A DNA stretch of 64,000 nt. Source: Paraescarpia echinospica. Taxonomy: Eukaryota; Annelida; Polychaeta; Sabellida; Siboglinidae. The notes under the pieces are model-generated. The model saw nothing but the letters and a program-made list of their open reading frames with translations, did no database searches and was not told the DNA's origin. The stretch covers positions 14,605,199-14,669,198 of the forward strand of contig CM034536.1 in NCBI GenBank assembly GCA_020002185.1, given 5' to 3'. A program made the position numbers and the translations under genes. Below are positions 21,196 through 34,156 of the stretch, piece by piece; the stretch's first letter is position 1; every line of letters starts with the position of its first letter.

Positions 21196-23274
21196 GTGAA
21201 ACACTACAGCAGCTTCATAAGATCCGGGACCGACTTATCCACCAATCCCATGAGTCCCATGCAATCAGTGTGCGACCGGATCCCTACAACTCTCCCCGAT
21301 GACCTGGAAACTGCTGGGTATCACCGTCAGTGTTATCAGCGCTTTACTGTTAAATATTGTTAAATCTTGATTTGTGGAGGTGATACAGAACCCGAAGCAT
21401 CAACCTCGCAATAGCATCACTCCCCTCTTAAATTATCTTCAGCGGGTTCTGCTGGAACCATCTTCCCACCAGAGTGCATTTTATGTGACAAAGTAGAGAT
21501 CAAAGATGGTGATCGCAAAACTGAGCGAGCTGGAGACTTCTCGTCTTGGAAGAACACACAAAATGCATGGGAGCAAATCGAATCACGGGCCGAGAAAATG
21601 GGTCTAGTTCGATTGCATTAACAGGTGAAAATCAAAGACCTCTTTGCTGGTGAGGCCAAACACCATCCATCATGCTTGAGATCTTTCCGCACAGCGTTCG
21701 TTAACTACAATCGCGGGATTCGCAGAGCCGAAGGAGCAAAGGATACCGAGCACGCTCGCATGTCAGCTGCCCACGAGAAGGCGCTCGTCTAGGTACTGGA
21801 GCACATTCGGACTCATGTCGTCCAGCAGATTGAGGTCCTACGGCTATCTTCCTTGCGCTTGCTCTATGTCGACGAACTGAAACGGAATGGATACGAGAGC
21901 TCGTCCTATCGCGCTAAGAAACTACTGAAATGCCTACTGAATGACTCAATCAAGGACCATGTCTACTTCACGAAGGTCGATCACGACAAAGCTGATGCCA
22001 TTTCATTCTGGCTCGTGTACAGCTCGAATATCACCGTTTCAAATGCTCTTGCACGAGCTTACACTTTCGGAAGCGCAGACAAGTACCAAGACGTCGCTCT
22101 CCTTCTTCGTCGTAATATTCTACGGGCTTTCAGAGAGTCCGAAGGCCTACCGTGGCCTCCAACAGCCGACGACAAGGAGCTCAGTCCTGAAAAGCTCCTA
22201 CCACCAAACCTCATCCGGTTCCTCAGCATGGTTATGGCCGACAAGGAAGGCGTGGAGACGAGCGAAAAGATGAAGCGTCTGGTATTCGCCATCGGGCAAG
22301 ACCTGTGCCGCGCAGTATTGGAGGGAAAATGTAAGTTACCAAAACACGTGCTTCTCTGTTTGACTGTCTGTTTGACTGTTCCGAAGAAAGCAGTTCACCA
22401 TGATACTGCATAGGCTTGGCCACTCTGAGGGCTACAATTTTGGCTTACAATTGGCAACTGCCCTGGCCAAGGCCCATGACGAAGTCTCAACCTATCTGAC
22501 GCCCCAAATCGTGACGGGACAGGGCAACTTCGTATTCAACTGTCAGTGGGACAACTTGAATAAAACCACTACGAATGTGCACGGCAGCAAAATTGTCAAC
22601 AGTGCTGGGGGAATCATGGTGCAGGACGTCAGGCCTGGGTTCAAGAGCCCCAAAGTCCGAACGCTGCCTATCATTGACAAGTCGCAAGAGCGTAGCCTGA
22701 AAGTCAACAAACCAGAAACTCTCCCACCCTTGCACTTCACTCGCGTTGGCCCAAAGTTTCCCGATGGCTTATCATTCACACCCTCTGCAGAGAACGACGC
22801 CGTCTGTGCTATTAAGATGCAAGAGTACTATGTCTGGCTCTTCAGTAGGTATATCGGAAGCAGCGGCAAGCAGCCCGTGCCTGGACTAGGGGGCTTTACC
22901 TCTGCAACCGGGACTCCCCCGCCCAGAAAATCAACAGTGGACTACTTCACGTCCATCCATCAACCGATCACTGACAACACAGTTGTTCGCGAGCTACTGA
23001 AGCGCTCGGAGGTAGTCACGGCTGAGGTGGGTCAGAAGTGGCTCCTGAATACATTCGATCTGGGAGTCTGTTTGAAAGCCTTATTCAATGGAGAGGCTGT
23101 TAATGGAGCGATTCGCCTAGGAGAAGAACATCCCCATCGCAGATCCCGCTGCGCTTCTCAACATGACCCAGTCTTGCAATCGAGATCACCTCGACGAAAC
23201 CCTCAAAGAAGGAGGAGGAGGAAGAAGAGGACGAGTTTGACTTTGACGGTTTCATTGAGAGCGATGATGAGTGA
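21060..23274 (+). pseudogene. Decayed gene of the 3.9-kb transposon, N-terminal part
   Basis: The remnant begins MPKRKSDRC with a CILHVLSMSDHGRFTPL block, then a GYHRQCYQRFT block in a shifted frame (~21310-21350), then a cysteine-containing FPPECILCDKVEIKDGDRKT segment (21470-21530). Long open pieces follow at 21853-22413 and 22400-23120. In-frame stops occur near 21619 and 21790. Frame changes lie near 22385, 23120 and 23215, and the last frame ends in an acidic DEFDFDGFIESDDE tail at 23274. I know this as a multicopy uncharacterised family. The nuclease-like C-terminal part is absent here, so the copy is non-autonomous. No function is assigned to the visible part. Confidence 0.65.
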
Positions 23275-23449
23275 TGGATCTGATAGTAGAGAACACTTCT
23301 CTTGCAATGTTTGAAGACGTCTTCTGTTCTGTTATTACCTACTTCAATAAATGAGTTAATCAATAAATTTAGTGGAATTTATGTATTTAAAACACCTTCA
23401 ATTGACCCTCTAGCATGTGACCTTTACCTGTGATCGCAAAAATAACACT

Positions 23450-23839
23450 TTTGTTATATTATTGCCCTAAAAACCCTCAAAAACCCTCTCTCAACTTATC
23501 TGCAATATATTTTTTAATCGATGTTTCGGTAATGGCGGCACGAATTTGCATACTAGTTTGCCACGGACACGTGTGGTCACTTCAATAATAGTTTTGTTAT
23601 GATCTGTGACCCCAAAAACATGTGTCTAGAAACCTTATTTGTTCAGTTGTCTGCAATATTGGCTAATATGTAATGAAATATAGATTTTTCGATTTATTTT
23701 CGGTAATGGCGGCACTGATTTGCATAAAAATGAAACGTGGGACATCCGGACGACTTTTTAACATAGCTCATCGTTTTCCGATCTAGAGACGCCGATTAGA
23801 AGTTGATTTCCGGGGGATGCCTAACAGCCTATCCGACTG
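23450..23839 (-). repeat. Right terminal inverted repeat of the 3.9-kb transposon
   Basis: The reverse complement matches 19963-20222. It is longer because the segment with TGCAAAT(T/C)(C/A)GTGCCGCCATTACCGAAA is present twice (~23529-23560 and ~23690-23730). Confidence 0.75.
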
Positions 23840-24560
23840 TTTTCCGAATGAAATCCAGAATGAAATAGTGTGCTTGATTGCCGCTTGGAAAAGTACTATG
23901 ACGTAATATTAATATGTGCCATAGCCCAAATCTGCTACACCACTGGAAACATGAAAGACACGGCGTGGGATTCTTGTGATTCGGATTTGGAGAGTTGTGT
24001 CGCAAATGTGAGGACTTTTAGGACTGTTGCTGCATACAGCGATGAACCGTTGACAATAGACGTCACTCAGGAAAGTTTATGGCCTGTGCGATGATGACGA
24101 CGATGTAAAAAGGAACATTTTGAGACAGTTGTTGTCGTTGGTGACAAACGGAAATTTCAGATTCACGGACCGAACATCGAGTTTTATTGAAAACGGACAA
24201 TACAGTCATGCCATTATGCAGAATCACACGGATTATTTTCAACGTAAAACACAATGTTTATACGCGTAACTGTATCATGTTGTAATAGTATTAACATGAT
24301 ACGCGCAACTGGCAGATTTGTGCAAGCCAGCCATTCACTGATTCAGTGATTTCCCTGTCGCTGTCAATGTCATTGAGTGATTCAGAGATTTCAGTTACAT
24401 CCGACGACAAGGCCGTCATGCTCGAATTGACATTTCGTCGGTGACACCTTCGGGAGCAGGCATTGCTTTTGTCCGACGGTTGTTTGTGTATGTTCATAGT
24501 CCGTAGTACACTTATGAAATATCCAATCTCTGTGTAATTAGTTACACAAATTGCTCATCA
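23840..24560. other. Host DNA, no gene recognised
   Basis: ORFs at 23870-24094 (plus) and 24291-24497 (minus, with an acidic SSDVTEISESLNDIDSD stretch) have no identifiable domain. I do not call them genes. Confidence 0.35.
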
Positions 24561-25220
24561 ATTGAATTGGAATTGGAACAATTTATTCGACAATAAACAA
24601 ACAAACAAAAGCACACATTGCAACACACATTTTTACAATAGTTAGTCTATGTCGGGAGACTCTCACTAAGGCTCAAAAGCCGCTAGCGTGAGAGCCACCC
24701 ACGGGAAGAGAATATTTACTGCAAGTAGTCAATTTAACATAGTAAATTATTATTCAGTAGACTACTTTTATGTCATTCATATCCGTATTCTCCCACCGTG
24801 GTGCACACAGTAAAAATATGAAGTGATTTGGTAGAATATACACAAGGTCGCCATAATCCAGCACAATAATTATGAGCCTACATGTGATTTATGAATGGCT
24901 GTTTCATTTCAGAGAAAAGCACTTCATTGGAGAACTGAATACCATGCTCGTTTTAGACTAAATTATAGTTTACTTTTAGTTGCAATTGCTTCGTACATTA
25001 TGAAAGACGAGACACGACACAAATACTAAAAGGTTAGTATAGGCGGAGGCAGGTTAGATCTTCATAACCAGGGCTGCTCTGGTTCGGGAATACACATGGA
25101 AATCGGCCTATTAGTAAAAAGAAGATACAATTAAGAAATCTTTGTGGTTTCGCATCAATTTATGCAAATACAAGCATGTAGGCAGTTTATTATATAATAA
25201 AAAGTATTCACTTTCTAAAA

Positions 25221-28200
25221 TTACAGATTATTGTTTTGCCTACATATATAGCAATTTGCAATTGTGCAAGTCTCTTGGTATTGATCCAATAGATATTTCT
25301 TCAGATATAAAGAGAAACCGTGAAGACTATGAGTATTGACTTTTTCCGTAATTCTAGGTGGCATATTTCTGAGTAGAGTTGGCAGGTAGTATCTTATACA
25401 CTTTCTGGCTCGGGAGGTTCGGCTGTACGGAATAGAGATGTAATGACTTTGCCTAGTGTGATGGCCATGGTGTGTGGTATTTAGTGAAAATAAAGATTTA
25501 CAGTAAGAAGGAACTATACTATTCACAAATTTGTGATAAAATATAAGACATTTTTGCGTGAAAATGTCGTCGACCTTCAATAACTTTAGTGATTTCATTA
25601 GAGGTTCTGTGTGGGAATTATATTCGCTGTGGGTTATAATTCTTATCGCCTTTTTCTGCAATTTCGAAATTCTTTTTGAATTAAAGCCCCACAATAAAAT
25701 ACTATAATTGAAGTGTGGCGCAATTAAGGAATTGTACATTATCTTTAGAGCACATGTAGGTAAGAAGTGCTTTAACTTATTTAATATACCAAGAGTTCTT
25801 GATATTTTAATGGCAATTTTATCAATGTGTGCTGTCCAATCTAATGTTTCATGGATAGTTGTGCCTAAGAAGTTAAATTCTTGAACACGATCAAAGTGTT
25901 GGTCATCTATTTTTAGCGTTAATTCGATACGCGCGGTGTTGCGTTGAGGAAAATGAAACAACTTATATTTAGTCTTACTAGCATTAAGAGACAGTTTGTT
26001 TACTGATAACCATTCACTTATTTTTTCCAATTCCTTATTTATGTTGATGCTTAAAGTAATGTTATCAAACACATCTGAAGTAGATTGGAAGGAACAGAGT
26101 GGACCAATCAGGGTAGTGTCATCGGCGTATAATATCGCATTAAATTTATCACTGGCGTAATGAATATCATTTATATATAAGATGAATAACAATGGTCCCA
26201 ATATGGAACCCTGAGGGACACCTGTAGAGATGGGTAATTTATTGGATATTACATCACCGAATTGTACAAATTGAAGCCTATTAGTAAGATAACTGATTAG
26301 CCAGTGTAACGGTGTCTTGTTTATGCCGTAGTGTTCAAGTTTTTTTTAAATAAAATAGAGTGGTCTAGTGTATCGAACGCTTTTGAGAGGTCTAAAAAAA
26401 TGGATATAGGAATATTACCCTTGTCTAAGCTTTGTAAAAGAGTGTCTGTCATTTCCAGTGTAGCCATCTCCGTAGAATGTGCTTTTCTAAAACCATACTG
26501 ACTTTTAAATAATATTTCATTTGTAGTTAAATACTCATATAGTTGGTTATACACAATTCTTTCGAAGACTTTGGAGATTGACGGCAGCAACGAGATTGGC
26601 CTGTAATTATCTAGCATCGTTTTATCGTTTTTCTTATACAGAGGAATAACTTTTGCAATTTTTAGTTTATGTGGGAAAATTCCTGTGGTGAGCGATTGGT
26701 TAATTATGAGAGACAAAGGCTTGACAATTAGCGGGCTGATTTTCTTTAACATATTTATGGAGATTGAGTCATGTCCTGCACTATTTTTGGGGTCGAATTC
26801 CTTTACAACTGACAATATGTATTTTTCTGTAACATGTTTGAATATAAAAGTGAACGGAGATTTGTCCTTTAGATAGCTGGTAAATGCTCTATGTTGTCTA
26901 TTAAAGGATATCTTTTCTGCCAGTTTATTGCCAATATTTACAAAGAATTCATTAAATGCATGCGCAATTTCCCTTTTGTCCGAGATATGTACTCCGTTTA
27001 TATAAAACAAATTAGGAAATTCAAATTGCTTATAGTTTTTATTTAAGAGTTGTTTAATGGTGTCCCAAGTTTTTCTTATGTTAGATTTATATTGATTGAA
27101 TAGGTTTGTGTAGTGAATACGTTTCGCTTCTCTGATAGCTCTATTTAAGATATTTTTATAAACGCGAAGATTTATCAATGACGCATTGTAAGATATTTCA
27201 TTGTGCGCCGTCTGTTTTAATTTGCGATACAGTTTGTCTTTATGTTTTATTGAGTTGATTATTCCAATGGTTATCCAGTTAGATTTTTTGTGTTTGTACT
27301 TATTGTATCTAACAGTTTTTGCATGAAAATGATAGTCATATAGTCGGGAGAGTATATTTTCAAGTAAGTTATAGTTAGTGTTTGGATCAGATAGCTCATT
27401 TAGATTTAATTGATCCATGATGCACGATTGCCTTACAGATTCATAATATTGTGTTGTTGCCTTTTCATTGTTTGTCCTGATTGTCACCCATTTGGGAGCA
27501 CTTTGTTTGGATAACAGTATATCGGTAATTATGAAATATGGTAAATGATCGGATATGTTGCTCATAATTATACCTGCTGTGGAAGCAGTAGTGGCATTTG
27601 AAATCTTACAGAATATCTGGTCAATTAGTGTGCAGCTTTTTCGAGAGAAACGAGTCGGCAAGGTAATTTTTTGATAAAATCCATTGGTACAGAATAAATC
27701 AAAATAGTCGCCGACTTTTTGTTTGCTGTTTACTTTCAACAGGTCAATGTTAAAGTCGCCTGTTATTATAGTTTCTGCATTTTCCTTTCCCAATTTTGAA
27801 AGTATCGGTGCAAATTCTTCTATAAATGTAGATATACTTTGTTCATTATTATTTAGCTTAGGCGGTCTATATATGTTTCCTATTGTGATGTTTTTATTTA
27901 GATTTGCACCAAATACATTAATAAAAAGCCCCTCCCAAATATCGGATGAGTCATATAATTGTCTTACAATGTATGAATAACGTACATGTAAATATATTAA
28001 TAAACCTCCATGACCGGAGCATTTTTTGCCTTGATGAATGATGTTGTAATTTGGTAATTGATATTGAGATAAGTCTGCGTCATCAGAAAGCCAGCTTTCC
28101 TGCAAACATATGGCACTGAAACCGATGTCTTTATTGATTAACTCTAGTAAGAGTGGGTAGATGTAGTTAAATTTTGAATTTATGCTTTGAACATTTAAGC

Positions 28201-28405
28201 TGAAAATAGTAAACTTATCTATGGTAGTGGCGAGAGCGTCTTTTAAGTCTGTGGTGTCTATATAAGGTGAGTGAGTAAGTATTGTTAAGTCATCTAATTT
28301 ATCATCTGCATCGCCGAGAAGCTGTATTAGATTATTTGCAATCGAACCTCCATAGTTTGATAGTATTCCGTCCTCCAAAGAATTATTATTTAAATTGTAC
28401 GCCAT
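25221..28405 (-). pseudogene. Retrotransposon ORF2: endonuclease and reverse transcriptase, one frame break
   Basis: ATG at 28405. The endonuclease comes first: FSLNVQSINSKFNYIYPLL, the CLQESWLSD motif with catalytic Glu, ITGDFNIDLL, and ISDHLPYFI with the catalytic Asp-His. The reverse transcriptase follows with YRPISLLPSISKVFER, QYGFRKAHSTEMA and LDLSKAFDTLDH. The frame is lost in a run of eight A (about 26340-26347). The remaining RT continues in another frame with ILYADDTTL, the catalytic Asp-Asp, and ends in a cysteine-containing tail at 25221. Only one indel at a homopolymer separates this copy from an intact ORF, so it could be an assembly error. Confidence 0.85.
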
Positions 28406-28595
28406 ATACTGTAGTACAAAGGTTTAGTATAGTGCACCAAGGTGGGATTAAGTCATACAGATGTTTGCGTATGTGGAGCAACTGTTCCAAACATATGAAG
28501 AATAAAGCAATGAAAACGTTGAACATAAATGCTGATGCAATTTGCATCATTAAACTACAAAACACGAAGGTATGGAGCGTGTTTTCCAAAAAATA

Positions 28596-29435
28596 TTAAC
28601 CAGTGCTCTGATGAAGATTGTTCAGGAATGTTTTTATGTCTTCAGTAGCAACTTCACGGCCCTCCGCGTATAACTTCCCATTTCGGAAAGTCGGCCTTTT
28701 GTTACGCTTGAACAGATCCTCCATACAGGGACGAACTCGTTGTTTCTCTGTTAAGTCCACATTAGTCAAGTCATCCATGAGGCGGTACGGTGTATTCGCG
28801 AGGTTCGCGCGCGCTGCTCTCATCACTGATCCCCGTACATCTCTGCTGTAAAAACGCGCAATGATGTGTCGAGGTTTCCCTTTTTGCGGTTTACCAGTTC
28901 GGTGTGCATATTCAATGGCACCGCCCTTTACCTCAAACTTGTCTTGAAGAATGTGATCTACGATGGAAATACAGCTTTCCTCGCTTGTCTCAGGGGCACC
29001 GAGCAAACGAACATTGAAACCACGGGAGTGTCTTTCCGAAATATTTAGTTTCAACTCGAGTTTGGCGATAGCAGTGGTGGCGAATTGCAGTTCGCGGTTT
29101 GATTTATCGATCACCTTGCCCATTTCCGCAACAGAGTTTTGCTGGTCTTTTATGTTTCGGGCATTAAATTCGACCGATTCACTTAGGTCCGCAATCACAG
29201 TCGATTGGTCCATGACTCTGTCTTCGATGTTTGACAGGTTTTTTTTCAGGCTAGCCTGGTGTGTGATGATGCTATCAAGCTTGTCATTCAAACTAACCAG
29301 GGCCGAACGAACAAATGTCGCAAAGTCGTCTTCTTTGTGCGGAGCCTCTATTTCCGGCCCGGTTGCCCGTTCACCCGTAACCGACTTAGTCATTGACTGC
29401 GCCTTACTGCGCGTTCGTTTGTCTCCTGCAGACAT
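28596..29435 (-). CDS. Retrotransposon ORF1, L1-type RNA-binding protein
   Basis: 279 residues from the ATG at 29435; the ORF is open slightly further upstream but without an ATG. Order: basic N-terminus (DKRTRSKAQ), a coiled coil of about 100 residues (LVSLNDKLDSIITHQ through ELKLNISERHSR), an RRM-like section (FNVRLLGAPETSEESCI), and a C-terminal domain with RHIIARFYSRDVRGSVMRA. This is the layout of L1/transposase-22 ORF1 proteins, which coat the element's RNA and act as nucleic-acid chaperones. The ORF is intact, unlike ORF2. Confidence 0.85.
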   Translation of the reverse strand: MSAGDKRTRSKAQSMTKSVTGERATGPEIEAPHKEDDFATFVRSALVSLNDKLDSIITHQASLKKNLSNIEDRVMDQSTVIADLSESVEFNARNIKDQQNSVAEMGKVIDKSNRELQFATTAIAKLELKLNISERHSRGFNVRLLGAPETSEESCISIVDHILQDKFEVKGGAIEYAHRTGKPQKGKPRHIIARFYSRDVRGSVMRAARANLANTPYRLMDDLTNVDLTEKQRVRPCMEDLFKRNKRPTFRNGKLYAEGREVATEDIKTFLNNLHQSTG

Positions 29436-29560
29436 AGTGGCCAACGAGTGATTATATAATCACCGGCAGGTGTGACGAGAATGGAGCGAAGGTAGTTGCC
29501 AACAGCGATAATGGGCGATAATGTGCTTGACGCAAATTAGTTCATTCAAAAACCTAACTT

Positions 29561-30486
29561 TTGACGTATGCTGCTAATTCAGCTGAGGGTTTGCCTACAT
29601 CAGTCCTTGCTCCATACCTTCAATGCAACGTCTTATCTCATTGCGAGATGCTGTCTGCTCGAAGAGTCGGAATTGAAAGTGACTTTTGTAGAAGCTTAAA
29701 GCAACACTGCTTACCGCTTAAGAACAGCTGACACCTCAATGGCTATATCTATCAACATAGGTAAATGTGCTAGGTTGTTTACAAGTCACATTTTAATTGA
29801 TGGTGTACGTAAACTATCCAAAATATCCATGATGTCAATGTAATTACAGTAGTTCAAGAACATTTCTCAAAAGACCCACACCACGATTTTGCATACCATG
29901 ATAATGTGTAATGATAATACATCATGGTAATGTACATTCATGATTGTCAGTTTATTATTGCAGTCCAATGAAGCATGCAATATTATTAGGCATATTGTTA
30001 GTTTCCATTTCATTTTTTGTTGATACATAATCATGCATGCTTGACTGCTCTCTCACAGCAAGTGTCTCCAAATTCCTATTCAGCACCATCTGATGCACAG
30101 TGTTCTATGCACAATGGAGAATGTGAAGGGGTTCACATGTAAGAGTTGTTTCCTCATCCCTTGAGTTGTTAGCATCAGCAATACTGAAATACAAACATAC
30201 ATCAGTATAATAAAAACAGATAACCTTATATATTGTTTGTATTACTAAAATCTGAGCACACACTGTTTGGGTATATTATAATAATTGTTGTTGGATTGAA
30301 ATAAGTATCCCCTTACCGTACTGTGTTGTAGTCAATAAATACATAACAAATTTAATAAAACAAATTATTATTTGATAGTTTTAATTGCAGCGCAGAAAGT
30401 AACTATCCAGTGTATAGTTCAGTTGCACCTTCTTATTTATGTAATTACAATGATGTAGTGAATATAGTCAAAACATATATTCCCAT
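29561..30486. other. Host DNA, no gene recognised
   Basis: AT-rich, no supportable ORF or repeat. Confidence 0.4.
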
Positions 30487-33400
30487 AATACTTTTACACT
30501 GAATGCAAATAAATCGCAGCTACGCCTACGTTTTGTCACTCTTCTTGGATTTGGATTACCTCGAATCAAAACCAAGTTGCTTCGCCTTTAGCTTTGCAGC
30601 TCGCTTCGTTGTTTTGGGGACGTCAAACTTCGTCTCTTTTGGTGGTTCTCTTGACAGTAGTCAGGATGGTGGGTAATGTCACTGGTACTTGTATTATTCG
30701 AATTCACAAACTGCTGTATCCTTCACGAAACAACTACTGTCAGCATGATCAAACTGACAAAGGCGTAGGCCGCAGCAGATGGGAGTCCAACTTCCAAGTA
30801 GCGATATCGATGGCGATGAGATGGTCATCAAATTCAGTCGATTTATCTGTTTATATAATCCACTCATTTCTTGTGTTTGGCATTCGATCGAAAACAAATA
30901 ATTCTTCGCCGAAGCATTTCTATAGCTATCATCTAATATACAATGACTGGTTGTCATTAATATAAGGCAACAGTGCGACAACCTCTGAATAACATGACCA
31001 ACTTCGATCAGCCGGCAGCTTGTTTGGCACATATGACGTCACACTCACGGAAATTCTCGAAGGGAAAATTTCAGAGGCGGTGTGTGAGGAAGCATTCTTA
31101 TGTGCGTGATTTTATCAAAACTAAATAAAAAAAATGTTGGACTACATGATTATCTTATTTTATATATATTCTATTTACTATAGCATTTATTTCAACCTGT
31201 TCTTGTCACCTTTAACATTTCTTGGCTGCGAATCAAAATCTTGTTGCGGAACTTGCTCGGCGGCCCACCCCTTCGGACCGTTAATTTGTGAACATAAAAT
31301 AAATTATGAGAAAGTAAATAGGCATAATGCAAAATAAATAATATATCAGAACGTTTAAACAGCTTGCTGAACATGACGAATCACTAACTCTGCGCCGTTC
31401 ATTGGTTTATCGCTTCCTCGCAACCCAATAGTGGTGACTATGCACAACCGAACTGGTGTAATCAGCAGCGCTCTATGGCGCGCTAGGATTGTTTAGCGAC
31501 CTAGAAACAGGATTCAACGAAACAAAGATGGCGGACGTAGAGTTGGGAGGTCGTAAACGAAACGTTTGAAGTTATATTATGCTAGTTTACAGGTGATGTT
31601 AAGGAGGTAGGCAAACCCACAGACACTGTCATGTGTTGGGATGTGTTGATCAGATTATTGAAGACTTCGACATGGGGTGAAATGAAAGCGGCCCCGAGTT
31701 TCGTCTGGTAGGTATATGTGTATGATGCAATTTGGCGGCGTCAAACAGAAAATAACTTTCCCACACCAGATGCACGCAAAACGAACAGTTTTTGCAACAT
31801 GTAGCGTGAATTTAACATGATGTGGACATTCATATCATCATATCACATCATATCATATCACATCATATCATATCACATCATATCACATATCATCTTCTCA
31901 TATCATAATCATATCATATCATATCAGTCAGAGTTTCAAATGTAATATTCATATAGATGACTTATTTAACTCGCATGCGTCTGGTACAGCGAAGCAGGAC
32001 AATAATTAAAGAACGTTCGGTCGGATTGTCACTGGTGGCTCTTGGCGACCCAAATCAAAATAACATGGTATCCTAATTTTGGGTCGCTAACCAGGAGGTA
32101 AGAACCTCTGACCTATACTAAATAATTATTGTAAAAACAAATCACTCGTAAATGCCATGACAGAAATATGTGTAAATGTTTCTTTATTCTTTTGAATATA
32201 GTTATACAAGTCATGTGTTTGTTGGTTACGATGACGTCGTATTGTTATCTACGGCCTCAACTTCCTCGGACCCATTGCTGTCGTGTCTGCAAAGTTTACC
32301 CCATGCTTTGCTGCCTGTGATACATTTATGTGAACGTAGATGCGGAGACCGCGAGATGAAGACAAGACGGCGGAGAGAAGTAATAAAAGGCCGGCGTTGA
32401 AGGATCGAATTTCGTAATGTATCTTAGGGTTATACAATTTGTATGCATAATAAAATGGGTGTATTATTCTCACACACCACACACGTACAACGCAATGCAA
32501 AATACACGCCGCCGGTATGCAAATATGATCTTTCGATTGCTGGCTGGTTATTTAAAAAACAAACATTAAATCGACCAATTTCGACATAGTTAGTTGGTTA
32601 AACTAGTTGCAACGGCAATTCCAATTTTCTGTGATGAAACGGTTTCCTGGTTAGATGCTAGACAAACTATTTATTTCCGAACACGTTAGTGAAGTTTACT
32701 ATATTTTTAAGGAGATTGATCATTTATCGTTGTCTGTTCTCACTTTAGCTGCAGTGAATCCCACCGCCTAGAGTTCAAGATGAATGTAAATGACGGGGTG
32801 ACTGTCACCGGAGTACATGTGCTTCTTCGCCCAGCTTCACGCCGTTGCTTCTGCATTGCAAGCACAACATTTGAACACATATAAACAAGAACACATATAT
32901 TAAACATGTCAAAGGTTTATTGTCTGCCGATATCAGGGGCTGATCCAGCTTCAACTTATTGTAACTTTATGACAGAACAACACCAACACATTCGTTAAGG
33001 TATAAGCATTATTTTACTATAAAACTTTGGCAAATGGGACAGCCCGGCTGGATCTCTCTGGGGCAAGCTGTGACACCGAGAGGATTGACTGCAAGGCCCG
33101 GATATGTTCACGTGACCGGAAATGGTCTTCGGCCAGCTACTCGATCATGATCACGTAACTGCGGCCACGTGCCCAAACAATCCTGGATCTTATTACATAC
33201 ACCGTTATGTATATAAATTATTAACTGTGTACACACGTGTGTGTGAATAATACCAAAGCGTGTCTAGGTTACCATGTGATATTCATATAATGTGTTGATT
33301 GGTATGGCATCTTGTTTCACATGTACGCCCGTCAGTTTGTCACAAATCGTCTGACGTTTGCCCGCATATGTATCGGTTTGCCAGGTAACAGTTATCAGGC

Positions 33401-34010
33401 ATACCATCTTCATTTAGTGTTACTGCGGCATCGGTAACAAAACAACGTGTCTTAAACGGGAGATGAAATGGGACCGGACAGCTTATTACGTACGTCGGAG
33501 ACGTTTCCAACGGTACGGGATACAAAAGTCACCAAGTAGGTGTTGCACAGAGTGTTAGAATGTTTCTTAGCAATGCATATTGAATACAAAAGTCATCAAG
33601 TTGGTGTTGCACAGAGAGTTTATTAGCAATGCATTTGAGCAATGTGAAGAGCGATGCGATGGAGCGATGCACGGTGCTATCGACGATGTGATGGAACGAT
33701 GCGCGATGCTATACATGATGCTATGTGCAGGGATCGATCTGGAAAAAGGCGTGCACATCAGATATAGAACAATGTGCATTTTCGAAATTTGATGTGCCCC
33801 AAATAAGTTGATTAACACTTTATTAATTAGTTTGCATGATAGTATGATCGCTTAAATAACCGCGTAAATGTGAACATTGCATTTTTAAATATTAGGCATG
33901 TAATCATGTTATTCTATTGTTTAACTTGTTTTGAATTCTATTCTGGACTGCCTACGTGACGTATTTCTGGGTACAATATACATAACCATCAATATCAAAG
34001 AGCTCAGAAG
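30487..34010 (-). repeat. ~3.5 kb inverted repeat, right arm
   Basis: Reverse complement of 2830-5745 with scattered differences. The inner edge is at 30487 and the outer edge CAGAAG at 34010 abuts (TA)n. This arm has an expanded ATATC-type satellite at 31830-31930 where the left arm has only a few units (4495-4515), and a ~650-bp insertion. Confidence 0.8.
32042..32692. mobile_element. ~650-bp insertion unique to the right arm
   Basis: Absent from the corresponding site near 4380 in the left arm. It starts with a hairpin (GCGACCCAAA...TTTGGGTCGC, 32045-32087) and has short inverted words AACCAGGA (~32090) and TCCTGGTT (~32647) near its ends, so it may be a small non-autonomous DNA element. 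On the minus strand a stretch ending VDNNTTSS looks protein-like (about 32235-32350) but has no family I know. Confidence 0.4.
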
Positions 34011-34125
34011 GATATATATATATATATGTATATATATCATCTTCTCTGGGAAGCATCCAGTTAGACTTTATATATATATATATATTACATATATATATTA
34101 GACTTTATATATATATATATATTAC

Positions 34126-34156
<31 letters not shown>

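Larger units (their letters stand above)
19963..23839 (+). mobile_element. DNA transposon with long inverted termini, Academ-like candidate
   Basis: A 3.9-kb unit bounded by inverted termini starting TAGTCGGA (left) and CAGTCGGA (right, reverse complement), each followed by CCCCCGGAAATCAACTTCTAATCGGCGTCTCTAGATCGGAAA. It encloses a decayed plus-strand gene of a family widespread in aquatic invertebrates and fish. A later part of that family (seen at 61541-62200) has a DTDVVVLPV...GCDTVS pattern like an XPG/FEN nuclease, the kind described for Academ transposons. The assignment is from memory of that family and untested. I see no convincing target-site duplication. Confidence 0.6.
24561..29560 (-). 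mobile_element. CR1/Jockey-group non-LTR retrotransposon, almost full length
   Basis: Read on the minus strand it has an L1-type ORF1, a 190-bp spacer, ORF2 with endonuclease and reverse transcriptase, and a 3' region of ~650 bp. That region ends in AATAAATTGTTCCAATTCCAATTC at about 24561, a short AATTCC-type terminal repeat typical of CR1-related clades. The 5' limit (about 29560) is approximate. Both ORFs are long, so the insertion is fairly young. Confidence 0.85.
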
